A stretch of 39,522 nt of DNA, from assembly GCA_964489705.1 (NCBI GenBank), contig CAZAZQ010000022.1, positions 1-39,522 on the forward strand. Reading direction: 5' to 3'. Source of the stretch: CAZAZQ01 sp964489705 (GTDB taxonomy: Bacteria; Zixibacteria; MSB-5A5; GN15; FEB-12). The notes under the pieces were generated by a model. The model saw only the letters and a program-made list of their open reading frames with translations, ran no database searches and was not told where the DNA came from. Made by a program: the position numbers and the translations under genes. Shown piece after piece: positions 8,196 to 16,716 of the stretch; the first letter of the stretch is position 1; the number at the start of each line of letters is the position of its first letter.

Positions 8196-11100
8196 CAACT
8201 ACCTGACAGACTTTATAGGGCAGCGAATCATTTTGCCCGGGCATTTTGATGTTCCGGTTGTATTAGAGGATGCTAGGCCACTCGGGTCCGGCGGTTCCGC
8301 TGGTTATGAATGTCGCGTTCGACTTCCCGACGGAACTTTGGATGAGGCAGTAATCTCCGCAGAGGAGGCGACTTCTATCTTCGGGCAAGAGGGGAAAGCA
8401 GCCGAATCAGCAAGGCTGGTAGATGCGGAAAAACTGCGCCTGTTAATTGAATCTGCCCGCATACGGCTAGCGTATGCGCACGATCATCAGTTTGCCGTCA
8501 GTCTTTCAGGGATACGCACACTTCCGCACCAGATTGAGGCTGTCTATCGTAGGATGCTACCACAGCCTCGACTGCGTTTCCTGCTAGCAGACGATCCCGG
8601 GGCGGGCAAGACAATCATGGCGGGACTCTTGATTAAGGAGCTGAAGCTCCGTGAGGCCATTGAACGAATACTCATATTTTGTCCGGCCCCTCTCACCATC
8701 CAGTGGCAGGACGAAATGCTGCGCTGGTTTGGAGAGTCTTTTGATATTATCTTCTCGGCTGTGGATCAGCAACAACTTACCAATCCTTGGCAGAGGTCAT
8801 CGCAAGTCATTTCATCCATAGACTATGCAAAACAAGAAGATGTGCGAGAGCGGGTATGGCAGCAACGATGGGACCTAGTGATTATTGATGAGGCTCACAA
8901 ATGTTCAGCACGAACCACGTCTGGGGGCTATGGCCGAGAACCGAAGGTTGCAACGACGAAAAGATATGATCTTGTCTCCCGCCTCACCTCCCAGGCGGAT
9001 CATGTTCTTTTACTGACAGCCACTCCTCACCATGGGGATGAAGATAAATTCGCCCATTTTCTCAGGTTGATCGATCCAGACCTTTTCCCTGAACCACATC
9101 GCCTGGGGAAACAAGCAGCCGAAATCCGTAAAGATGTCTTTCGGTTGGGCAGGGATTGTCCTTGGGCATTGCGTCGGTTGAAGGAAGATTTGCGGGACCT
9201 TGATGGTAGGCGACTTTTCCCGGACCGGCACGCTCACACCGTTACTTTTTGCCTTAATAGCGAGGAATACGCGCTATACAAAGCTGTTACTGCCTATATC
9301 AACGAATTCATCCCCCAACGAACGGGACAGCGTCGTTCATCTGCAGTGCTGACACGCACCGTTCTTCAGAGACGTCTTGCCAGTTCGACATGCGCAATAC
9401 ATGAGTCGTTGAAGCGTCGTTTGAGAAAACAGCAGGACCTTCTCGAAGAACTGGAGGCGCTATCCCCGACACAAAGGGCAAGACGCTTGGCAGCTATCCA
9501 GGGGCGCCTTGTAGACACAGAGCAAGAAGAGGACGATCTGGATGATGCGGCCCGTGATCAGCTTGTTGATGAATATACTGCCGCGCTGGAGCTGGAGCAA
9601 CTGCGTGCCGAAATAGCCGCTCTAAAAGATCTTGTCGAGCAGGCTCGTCGTGTCCGTGAACAAGCCAATGATTCCAAACTGGCCGCCCTGAAAAAATGCC
9701 TTGGCGAAGCTCAGTTTCTGGAACTGAAAGACGGCAGAGGGAAGCTGCTACTTTTCACCGAGCACCGTGACACTCTCACTTATGTCCGAGAACATCTTGA
9801 GAAGTGGGGATACAGCACCTGCGAAATCCACGGTGGAATGAACCCCCATGAACGCAAGCGCGCCCAGGAGATATTCTGGACGCAGGCTCAAGTGTGCGTG
9901 GCTACTGAGGCTGCAGGCGAAGGAATCAATCTACAATTCTGCCACCTCATGATCAATTACGATATGCCTTGGAACCCGACCCGTTTAGAGCAGCGGTTGG
10001 GTCGTATCCATCGGATTGGGCAGGAAAGGGATGTTTATGTCTTCAACTTCGTAGCCACTGACTCTGAAGAAGGTCAACCTATCATCGAAGGCCGTATTCT
10101 ACATCGTCTTCTTGAAAAACTGGACCAGATGAACGAAGCCCTCGAAGGACGCGTTTTCGATGTTATTGGTGAGGTTCTTTCACTTAATGACGTGAATCTC
10201 ACCGAAATGCTTCGAGAGGCAGCCTATGACCCGCGGAGGCTGGATGAGTATATCGACCAGATCGACCGGATAGATCCCAAGAAGCTCAAAGAATACGAGG
10301 AGGCCACAGGCATAGCTTTGGCGCGGAGCCACGTCGACTTCACCTCATTCCAACAGAATAATCTGGAAGTCGAAGAAAAACGGCTCATGCCTCGGTATGT
10401 GGAAGCGCAATTCGTAGCGGCTGCTCGAGAAGTAGGGCTACGCGTCGAGCCAAGGGCGGACGGCCTTTGGCGTGTTGAGCACGTACTTGCCGACCTGAGA
10501 TCTGAACGGTTGCAGGCAGTGAGAAGGCTTGGCAAACCTGAGAGTTCCTACCGTAAAATCACATTTCACAAACATCACCTGGAGCAAGACGCTCACATCG
10601 ATGCTGTTCTTATGGGACCGGGGCATCCTCTATATGCTGCAGTGGACGAAAAGCTAAACGAACGGTTGGGGGGCTTTGTTGGTGGTATCGGTTTCTACGT
10701 AGATCCCCTTTCAGAAAGACCCTATCAGCTTCATTTTTTCGAGATATCGATTCGTGGGAAAGACACAAGAGGCAACGACGTTCCTCTTCATGGTGAACTT
10801 GTCGCTGTTCGTGAGAATGTAGGACAGGCAGCCAGCCTGTCGGACAGATTCGAGGTTGTGCCTGCCGACATACTCTTGAATCTCCCACCGCATCCGAGTC
10901 CTCCGGAGAGAGTAGACAAGATTGACACTCAGGCTGCGTCGGATTTCTTGAAGAGTTCATATCAGCTTGAGTGCCGAAGTCGCTGTCAGCGGGAGCGGGA
11001 GCGCTTCGCTCGCATCTGTCGTGAGTATTTAGAAAGATCCTTCGATGCGAGGATCAAGCGGGCCCAGGAAAGGGCTATGCTCCTTGCGGCCGAAGCAAGC

Positions 11101-11739
11101 ACGAAGCCTGAATACAAGCTTGCAGCAGACGAGGCTCGTAAGCAGGTCGAGGAACTGCAGAGAGCACGCGAAGAACGCCTCGCGGGGTTGAAACGTTTGC
11201 AGGTCGCTCGCACTGGCCCTGTTCGGCATGTAGCGACTGCCATTGTGCTCACGCCTGATTCAGATATCCAGACACAGCTTGCGGATCTTACAGATGAACT
11301 TGACCCGAATGTGCGCAGAAGAAGTGAACTGGCCGCGGAAGACTACGTGATTAGCGTCCTTAAAGAAGAAGGGTTCCCAGAGAATAGAATTGAACGTGTT
11401 GGACACCTGAAGCTAGGGTTCGACATCCGGGCCCATAGGGTCGTGGATGAGGCCACAGGCCAGGTTCTGGTCAAGCGGATCGAGGTGAAGGGGCGCATGC
11501 GCGGCCAGTCGGTGCGGCTTACCATAAACGAGTGGTATAAAGCCCAGCAGCTTGCGGATACCTATTGGCTCTATGTAGTTTGGAACCCTCTCGGAAAAAA
11601 ACCAGAACTTGTGAGAATCCAGAATCCTGCCGCCAAGCTCGACCATGCAAAACGTGAAATCGTGGCAGCGAGATTTTTTGAGATTCCGGCAGAGGCTGTG
11701 GCCGTTGCAGCCTGGGAAGGAGGATCAGGCATTGATTAG
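8188..11739 (+). CDS. SNF2-family helicase/translocase with C-terminal DUF3883
   Basis: An 1183-residue superfamily 2 protein. The first ATPase lobe shows Walker A D136-P-G-A-G-K-T142, the DEAH box D234-E-A-H237 (VIIDEAHKCS) and LLLTATPHHGDEDKF. A charged coiled-coil follows, then the second lobe with LLLFTEHRDTLTYV, CVATEAAGEGINLQF and RLEQRLGRIHRIGQ. A DUF3883 domain, found in many restriction and defence proteins, occupies about residues 1050-1154 (GFDIRAHRVVDE, then RIEVKGRMRG). The IEVKGR motif resembles the E-x-K half of a nuclease core, so DUF3883 may bind or cut DNA; that is uncertain. The domain order matches DrmD of class 1 DISARM. The start at 8188 overlaps the HTH stop. It likely moves along invading DNA to feed the methylase and nuclease. 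Confidence 0.9.
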   Translation: MADNYLTDFIGQRIILPGHFDVPVVLEDARPLGSGGSAGYECRVRLPDGTLDEAVISAEEATSIFGQEGKAAESARLVDAEKLRLLIESARIRLAYAHDHQFAVSLSGIRTLPHQIEAVYRRMLPQPRLRFLLADDPGAGKTIMAGLLIKELKLREAIERILIFCPAPLTIQWQDEMLRWFGESFDIIFSAVDQQQLTNPWQRSSQVISSIDYAKQEDVRERVWQQRWDLVIIDEAHKCSARTTSGGYGREPKVATTKRYDLVSRLTSQADHVLLLTATPHHGDEDKFAHFLRLIDPDLFPEPHRLGKQAAEIRKDVFRLGRDCPWALRRLKEDLRDLDGRRLFPDRHAHTVTFCLNSEEYALYKAVTAYINEFIPQRTGQRRSSAVLTRTVLQRRLASSTCAIHESLKRRLRKQQDLLEELEALSPTQRARRLAAIQGRLVDTEQEEDDLDDAARDQLVDEYTAALELEQLRAEIAALKDLVEQARRVREQANDSKLAALKKCLGEAQFLELKDGRGKLLLFTEHRDTLTYVREHLEKWGYSTCEIHGGMNPHERKRAQEIFWTQAQVCVATEAAGEGINLQFCHLMINYDMPWNPTRLEQRLGRIHRIGQERDVYVFNFVATDSEEGQPIIEGRILHRLLEKLDQMNEALEGRVFDVIGEVLSLNDVNLTEMLREAAYDPRRLDEYIDQIDRIDPKKLKEYEEATGIALARSHVDFTSFQQNNLEVEEKRLMPRYVEAQFVAAAREVGLRVEPRADGLWRVEHVLADLRSERLQAVRRLGKPESSYRKITFHKHHLEQDAHIDAVLMGPGHPLYAAVDEKLNERLGGFVGGIGFYVDPLSERPYQLHFFEISIRGKDTRGNDVPLHGELVAVRENVGQAASLSDRFEVVPADILLNLPPHPSPPERVDKIDTQAASDFLKSSYQLECRSRCQRERERFARICREYLERSFDARIKRAQERAMLLAAEASTKPEYKLAADEARKQVEELQRAREERLAGLKRLQVARTGPVRHVATAIVLTPDSDIQTQLADLTDELDPNVRRRSELAAEDYVISVLKEEGFPENRIERVGHLKLGFDIRAHRVVDEATGQVLVKRIEVKGRMRGQSVRLTINEWYKAQQLADTYWLYVVWNPLGKKPELVRIQNPAAKLDHAKREIVAARFFEIPAEAVAVAAWEGGSGID

Positions 11740-12370
11740 AAATTACGGAATCATTCGCGATTCAGCTCGTCGCGTCGCCGATGCAATCGCTCATTCTACG
11801 GATGCATTAGTTGAGGGGCGGATCGAGCAGGAGCCAGCGTTCACGGACAGAATGCTTGGGGCGATCGAACAAGCGATGCGCGAATTTCGGATTAAAGGCG
11901 TATCCTGGACAGCCAAGACGTTGACTGACCGGGGACGTGGTTCCCAGGAGAAGAAGTATGGGGCAGATTTCATAGGCGTCCTGAGCATTGCCCTTCCCAA
12001 CTTCTCGGTAAAGAAAGGCTTTCTTGCCCAGGCGAAGATGACGAACAAGAGATTCGATGCCAATGAACTGAGAGTTCAGTGTGAGCGAATGCTACAGCTG
12101 TCGCCAGCGTCGTTCGTGTTCCTTTATGGCCTTAGGGGTGTCTCCGTGGTGCCGGCGATCTCTGTCATCGGGTCCAGACGGGAGCCGGATGCACTTTATT
12201 CAAAAACTGCTGCTCAATTCTTTGAGGAACACTTCGAATCGTTCATCGGCGACCGGGCTATCTCGGCGGCGACACCGGAGGCGTTAGAGGATCTTCTGCG
12301 TCGCTACGAATCACATAGCCTTCTTTATTTGCAAGCTGGGATCGAAACTCCCGAGGAGTTCATCGAATGA
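11732..12370 (+). CDS. Probable PD-(D/E)XK nuclease of the defence operon
   Basis: A 212-residue protein. I chose the TTG at 11732 because GGAAGGAGG sits eight bases upstream and the codon overlaps the helicase stop; an ATG at 11645 would lie deep inside the helicase. The core resembles a PD-(D/E)XK nuclease: E73, then GADFIGVL with D79, and FLAQAKM with Q100-x-K102, a QxK variant of the E-x-K motif. A following strand-helix unit (ASFVFLYGL) fits the fold. If the assignment is right, it is the likely DNA-cutting subunit next to the methylase. I do not recognise a named family, and the fold rests on motif spacing only. The end overlaps the methylase start (ATGA). Confidence 0.6.
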   Translation: MIRNYGIIRDSARRVADAIAHSTDALVEGRIEQEPAFTDRMLGAIEQAMREFRIKGVSWTAKTLTDRGRGSQEKKYGADFIGVLSIALPNFSVKKGFLAQAKMTNKRFDANELRVQCERMLQLSPASFVFLYGLRGVSVVPAISVIGSRREPDALYSKTAAQFFEEHFESFIGDRAISAATPEALEDLLRRYESHSLLYLQAGIETPEEFIE

Positions 12371-15300
12371 CCAACGACCGTCGGTTGATAGAAGACTACC
12401 TGCCGATTCAGGCCATTAGCGCCGAGGCGTCACGGGAGAAGTCTGTCCGCAAGGGGCATATCTCCACGCTTCACCTCTGGTGGGCGCGGCGGCCGTTGGT
12501 GGCGTGTCGGGCCGCGGTCTACGGTGCGCTGGTGCCCGCGGAGCGGTTCCGGCCCAAGAACGGGCCTGAAGAAAAACGGGACAGCCTAATGCGGGCCAAC
12601 GCGGCAAAGTTCGTAGAGCGGCTCTGTAAATATCCAGGCAATCCCTCCGTCATCAAGGAAGCACAGAGACATATCCTTGAGGCACATGCCGAGAGGTTGA
12701 CTCGAGAAACAGGCAAGAAAGTAACGGTCGAAGACATAGAGGAAGGACGCGCTCCGCGTCCGAAGGTGCTGGACATGTTCGCCGGCGGCGGGGCCATCCC
12801 GCTGGAGGCCCTTCGCCTGGGATGCGAGGCCTATGCGCTTGATCTCAACCCCGTGGCCCACATCATCGAGCTTTGCACGCTCGTTTACCCGCAGAAGTAC
12901 GGCAAACCGGACCCGAACACCCGCGGGATGACCGGCCCGAAGAACGACAAAGGCGAAACCACCTGGGGCGGGCTGGCCGAGGAGGTGCGCTATTGGGGCA
13001 ACTGGGTGCTGGAGAAGGTCAAAGCCGAGATCGGGGACCTCTACCCGCTCATCCCCGACCCGGAGTACAAAGTTACCCGGAATGGAGGCACAGGCTTCCA
13101 GCCTGTGCAGAATGAGCTGTTTGTCACTCGAAGGAATCTCCCCCACTGGCAAATGGGGGGATCGACGTACTTCGTCACGTTCCGAACCAAAAGTTTGGAA
13201 TTATCCCAAGCGGCTCGCAAAATTGTTCTGGATGCGTGTCGCTACTTCGACGGTGAACGCTATACCCTCTGGTCCGCAGTGGTCATGCCGGACCATGTCC
13301 ACCTTTTGCTATGTCCGAAAGAACAGACGCCAAGACAATGGTGGTCGCTTTCCAGCGTCCTCCACTCGATCAAGTCGTTTACGGCAAAAGAAATCAATAA
13401 GTCGCTCGCGCGAAAAGGCAGCGTTTGGCAGGATGAAAGTTTTGACCGTATTGTCCGTGATGAAAAGGAGTTTCTGGAAAAGTGGAACTACATTCGGAAT
13501 AATCCCGTAAAGAAGGGATTGTGCCAGGCCCCCGAAGAGTGGGATGGTCTCTATGAATGCACAGGCAAGATGCCTGTGCCACCAGATTCTTTCCTTGATG
13601 AAATCCCGCCCGGCTACCTCGTCCCCGTTGCCTACCTCTGGACCCGAACGGTGCGCTGCAAGAACCCCTCGTGCGGCGCGACCGTCCCCCTCGTCAAGCA
13701 GACCTGGCTCTGCAAGAAGAAGAGCGGAAAGAAGAGCCCCGGCCGGTATGTGGCCTTGAAAGTAATCGCGCCGAAGGGTGAGAAGAAAGTGCGCTTCGAG
13801 GTCGTCGAGGCGACATCCGAAGCGGACCTTGGCTTCGACCCTGCCGGATTCTCTAAGGGTGGAAACGCCACCTGCCCTTTTTGCGGGACGGTGGCCGACA
13901 ACAATTATGTAAAGGACGAAGGGTGCGCTAAACATATGGGCCAGCAGATGATGGCTATCGCCTGTACTCGGCCTGGAAGCAAGGGGAAGGTATATATTTC
14001 GGCCGATGATATTCCGGCATTCTTCCCCGACGATGATATCATACGCACGCGGATCGAAGACCTGTGCAAGCGGACTGGACTGACCGTCCCGGACGAGCCA
14101 ATTGAGGCTAATCCACGCTCAATGGACACACAGCATTTTGGCTTCGACGAGTGGGGTGAGCTGTTCACTCCCCGCCAGATGCTCTGTCTCCTTACCTTCG
14201 CTGCAGCTGTGCGGGGTGTGGCTGGACAGGCTGCCAACTCGTCGGACAAGGAACGGGCGAAGGCTGTGGGGACTTACTTGGCAACATGGGTAGACCGGAT
14301 TGCTGACAAGCTGAGTACATTAGCTCGATGGGACAATACAAGAGAAAACAGCCAAGGCACATTCGGTCGCCAAGCCCTACCGATGGTTTGGGATTTTGTC
14401 GAGCCAAATCCTTTTGGTCAAGCCTCAGGCGGTGCCGATGGAGCGCTTGATTGGGTTTGCAGCGTCGCTGAAGCGCAGAGCATGGTAAGTGCTCCGGCCA
14501 CAGTCACCCGCGGATCTGCCATATCTCTGCTGTGGCCTGACGCTTCTTTCGACGCTGTCATTACCGATCCACCTTATTACGACAACGTATCCTATTCAAA
14601 CTTGTCTGACTTCTTCTTCGTATGGTTGAAGCGGACTATTGGTCACCTTTACCCCGAACACTTCTCCACTGAGGCAACCCCCAAGAAGAAGGAGATAATC
14701 GCGGCGTTTTACCGCCACGACGGGAACAAGGCTAAGTCGCGCCAGGCCTACGAACAGATGATGGGGCGAGCGTTTGCTGAAGCAAACCGCGTACTGAAGC
14801 CCGGTGCTCCCATGGCGGTAGTCTATGCTCATAAGACGACGCTGGGGTGGGCGACATTGGTGGATGCGCTCCGAGAAGCCGGCTTTACCGTAATGGAGGC
14901 CTGGCCACTCAACACGGAAATGAGATCGCGACTGATCGCTATGGAAACTGCCGCTCTCGCCTCGAGTATCTTCCTCGTCGTCCGCAAGCGTGAAGGAGCG
15001 GAAATCGGCTCCTACGAGGAGGAAGTGAGGCCGGTGCTGGAGCAGATCGTCCGCGAGCGCGTGGACACCCTCTGGAAGATGGGCATCACGGGCGTGGACC
15101 TGGTGATCGCCGCTGTGGGCGCAGGCCTTCGCGCGTTTACGCGTTTTACACGTGTAGAGTACGCCAATGGCGAGGAGGTGCCGGCAGAGAAGTTCCTGGC
15201 CGAGGTAGAGGGAGTTGTGCTGGAGACGCTCCTGGCGAAGATCTTCGGTGTGGCTGGAAGCGGCGTGGCGGCCGTGGACGGCCCGAGCCGGTTCTACGTC

Positions 15301-15807
15301 CTCTGGCGCTACACCTACAAGGCCGCGGAGATGGACGCTGGCGAGGCCATCGTCTTCACCTACGGCCAGAACGTGGAGCTGGATGGTCCCAACGGCCTCT
15401 CGACAGGCAGCCGCGCGCTGGTTGAGAAAAAGAAGGGGAAGTACCGCTTGCGCGACTTCACCGAGCGCGGAGACAACGAGAAACTGGGGTTCCCGGCGGA
15501 CGATGGCACGCCCCCACCGCTCATCGATGCGTTGCACCGTATCCTGTGGCTCATCGAGAACGAACCCCGCAACCTGAATCGCTTCCTCGACGAGGCCCGG
15601 CCCGACCGTGAGCGCCTGCGCCTAGTGGCCCAGGCCCTGGCGGGGACGGCTCTGGCCGGCAGGAGGGATGAGGGAGCGGACCATCTCGTCACTACGACCG
15701 CGAGCGAACAGGCCGCGCTCAAGAAACTCGTCGCCAACTGGCGAGCGCTCATCGACCAGCGCCTGGCTGCCAGTGAAGGGACATTGTTTGATCTCGGAAG
15801 GAAGTAG
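12367..15807 (+). CDS. DUF1156 (COG1743) adenine-specific DNA methylase with in-frame RAYT insertion
   Basis: An 1146-residue protein. The N-terminus (RLIEDYLPIQAISAEASREK, then LHLWWARRPLVACRAAV) is the DUF1156 hallmark. S-adenosylmethionine motif I is F138-A-G-G-G142 and catalytic motif IV is D734-P-P-Y737, typical of N6-adenine methylation. Between them lie a Cys-rich zinc-ribbon part (VRCKNPSCG, then CPFCG and EGCAKHMG). Residues about 240-406 are foreign: a full RAYT transposase domain between two REP-like hairpins. Without it the protein would be about 980 residues, the size I expect for the family. No stop or frameshift results, and both methylase halves keep their motifs. The enzyme probably marks host DNA for self-recognition. 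Whether it still folds with the insert is unknown. It overlaps the nuclease stop and precedes the DUF488 gene by 27 bases. Confidence 0.9.
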   Translation: MTNDRRLIEDYLPIQAISAEASREKSVRKGHISTLHLWWARRPLVACRAAVYGALVPAERFRPKNGPEEKRDSLMRANAAKFVERLCKYPGNPSVIKEAQRHILEAHAERLTRETGKKVTVEDIEEGRAPRPKVLDMFAGGGAIPLEALRLGCEAYALDLNPVAHIIELCTLVYPQKYGKPDPNTRGMTGPKNDKGETTWGGLAEEVRYWGNWVLEKVKAEIGDLYPLIPDPEYKVTRNGGTGFQPVQNELFVTRRNLPHWQMGGSTYFVTFRTKSLELSQAARKIVLDACRYFDGERYTLWSAVVMPDHVHLLLCPKEQTPRQWWSLSSVLHSIKSFTAKEINKSLARKGSVWQDESFDRIVRDEKEFLEKWNYIRNNPVKKGLCQAPEEWDGLYECTGKMPVPPDSFLDEIPPGYLVPVAYLWTRTVRCKNPSCGATVPLVKQTWLCKKKSGKKSPGRYVALKVIAPKGEKKVRFEVVEATSEADLGFDPAGFSKGGNATCPFCGTVADNNYVKDEGCAKHMGQQMMAIACTRPGSKGKVYISADDIPAFFPDDDIIRTRIEDLCKRTGLTVPDEPIEANPRSMDTQHFGFDEWGELFTPRQMLCLLTFAAAVRGVAGQAANSSDKERAKAVGTYLATWVDRIADKLSTLARWDNTRENSQGTFGRQALPMVWDFVEPNPFGQASGGADGALDWVCSVAEAQSMVSAPATVTRGSAISLLWPDASFDAVITDPPYYDNVSYSNLSDFFFVWLKRTIGHLYPEHFSTEATPKKKEIIAAFYRHDGNKAKSRQAYEQMMGRAFAEANRVLKPGAPMAVVYAHKTTLGWATLVDALREAGFTVMEAWPLNTEMRSRLIAMETAALASSIFLVVRKREGAEIGSYEEEVRPVLEQIVRERVDTLWKMGITGVDLVIAAVGAGLRAFTRFTRVEYANGEEVPAEKFLAEVEGVVLETLLAKIFGVAGSGVAAVDGPSRFYVLWRYTYKAAEMDAGEAIVFTYGQNVELDGPNGLSTGSRALVEKKKGKYRLRDFTERGDNEKLGFPADDGTPPPLIDALHRILWLIENEPRNLNRFLDEARPDRERLRLVAQALAGTALAGRRDEGADHLVTTTASEQAALKKLVANWRALIDQRLAASEGTLFDLGRK
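13084..13108 (+). repeat. Left REP-like hairpin of the RAYT unit
   Basis: Nine-base arms GCACAGGCT and AGCCTGTGC enclose a three-base loop (13088-13108), preceded by the tetranucleotide GGAG at 13084-13087. A short tetranucleotide foot before a palindrome is the known layout of RAYT target REP sequences. Translated in the methylase frame it gives GGTGFQPVQ. Confidence 0.85.
13559..13583 (-). repeat. Right REP-like hairpin, inverted relative to the left
   Basis: Arms GCACAGGCA and TGCCTGTGC enclose AGA (13559-13579), sharing eight of nine arm bases with the left copy. On the minus strand it is preceded by GGTG (complement of 13580-13583), matching the foot of the left copy except for one base. 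The inverted pair with feet outward defines the limits of the element. In the methylase frame it encodes CTGKMPVPP. Confidence 0.85.
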
Positions 15808-15834
15808 AATGATAGATACTCTTGGAGGCGTGAC

Positions 15835-16716
15835 GTGCTGACAAGACAGAAGACAATATTAGCCTTACTTATGCGGGCCAAAGAACCGCTGAGCCCAACG
15901 GTTTTCGTGAAGATGGTATTCTTGCTGCGTCACGAGACTGATTTGCGGGACGAACGTACCTTTTATGATTTCGTCCCTTACAAGTACGGTCCTTTTTCCT
16001 TTGCTCTGTATCGGGAACTTGCGAATCTGAGACGAGACGGCTATGTGACGCCTGATGAAGAACGCGTTGCAATCTGCGAGCGGACTGTCGGCCTCTCAAA
16101 AGAGAAGATTGATGAGCTGCCTGCCACATTTCATGAAGCGGTGGACAAAATCGTCAAGCGATACGGCGGGAAGAGCCAAACAGGACTCGTAAAGGACGTG
16201 TACGCTCGCTATCCCTGGTACGCGATCAAGAGCGAATTGACCGACTTGCGGCCGAAATCTTACGTCCGTGCGAAGAAAGCCTGCCCTGCCATTTACACGG
16301 TCGGGTATGAAGGAAAATCAGTTGATGCCTTCTTCAATCATCTTTTGAAGAACGGAATCCGTTTGATCGTCGATGTACGAGCGAATCCGGTTTCACGGCG
16401 GTATGGTTTTTCGAAAAGGCAGTTAGGTGAAATTGCCAGACGTCTTGGCCTGGACTATCGCCATATGCCGGCGCTGGGTATTCCATCCAGCTATAGAGCT
16501 AATCTTACTGACTTTGCTTCATATCAACGTCTTCTGGAGAGATATGAACGCGAAATGCTTCCGAAGATTCAAGAGAAAGTGGCAGAAGTTGGCAAGCTGA
16601 TGAACAGCAAGCCCTCCGTTCTAATGTGTATGGAGAAGGATGTTAGGTGCTGTCACCGCAGCCGGCTTGCTAAGGCGGTTTCCCGGGAGACACGGATGGA
16701 GATCGTGCACATATGA
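15835..16716 (+). CDS. YwgA/DUF4065-like domain fused to DUF488
   Basis: A 293-residue protein starting at GTG 15835, six bases after GGAGG. Residues 1 to about 115 resemble the YwgA/SocA-like fold (SPTVFVKMVFLLRHETDL, then FYDFVPYKYGPFSFALYREL and LRRDGYV). From residue 152 a DUF488 domain follows: YTVGYEGKSVDAFFNHLLKN, IVDVRANPVSRRYGFSK, HMPALGIPS and the C-terminal C265-M-E-K-D269 with C272-C273-H274-R275, the Cys/His cluster typical of the family. DUF488 proteins are common in defence loci and are thought to act on nucleic acid, but no activity is established to my knowledge. Its stop overlaps the next gene's ATG. The fusion, plus a separate YwgA-like gene in the upstream HD cassette, suggests that this N-terminal domain senses or binds something in immune systems. 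Confidence 0.8.
   Translation: MLTRQKTILALLMRAKEPLSPTVFVKMVFLLRHETDLRDERTFYDFVPYKYGPFSFALYRELANLRRDGYVTPDEERVAICERTVGLSKEKIDELPATFHEAVDKIVKRYGGKSQTGLVKDVYARYPWYAIKSELTDLRPKSYVRAKKACPAIYTVGYEGKSVDAFFNHLLKNGIRLIVDVRANPVSRRYGFSKRQLGEIARRLGLDYRHMPALGIPSSYRANLTDFASYQRLLERYEREMLPKIQEKVAEVGKLMNSKPSVLMCMEKDVRCCHRSRLAKAVSRETRMEIVHI

Larger units (their letters stand above)
13084..13583 (+). mobile_element. REP-associated tyrosine transposase (RAYT, Y1/HUH) inserted in frame
   Basis: About 500 bases bounded by inverted REP-like hairpins. The encoded domain reads LPHWQMGGSTYFVTFRT, then VVMPDHVHLLLCPK with the HUH motif H310-V-H312, WQDESFDRIVRDEKEFLEKW and YIRNNPVKKGL with the probable catalytic Y375 (numbers in the host methylase). 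These are all the landmarks of TnpA-REP/RAYT proteins, which process single-stranded REP DNA. All key residues appear intact. There is no stop at the usual RAYT end: the frame reads through the right hairpin back into the methylase. A GTG inside the left hairpin (13105) could allow separate initiation. No obvious target duplication is visible. RAYTs normally sit between genes, so a coding-sequence insertion that keeps the frame is unusual. Confidence 0.9.

Noticed and set aside
13084..13583. RAYT as a separate gene
   Set aside because: It has no stop of its own and no ribosome site; the frame is continuous with the methylase on both sides, so it is treated as an insertion within one coding sequence, with only a possible internal GTG.
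13084..13583. Intein in the methylase
   Set aside because: No intein splice motifs (N-terminal Cys/Ser block, C-terminal HN) are present; the insert matches RAYT.
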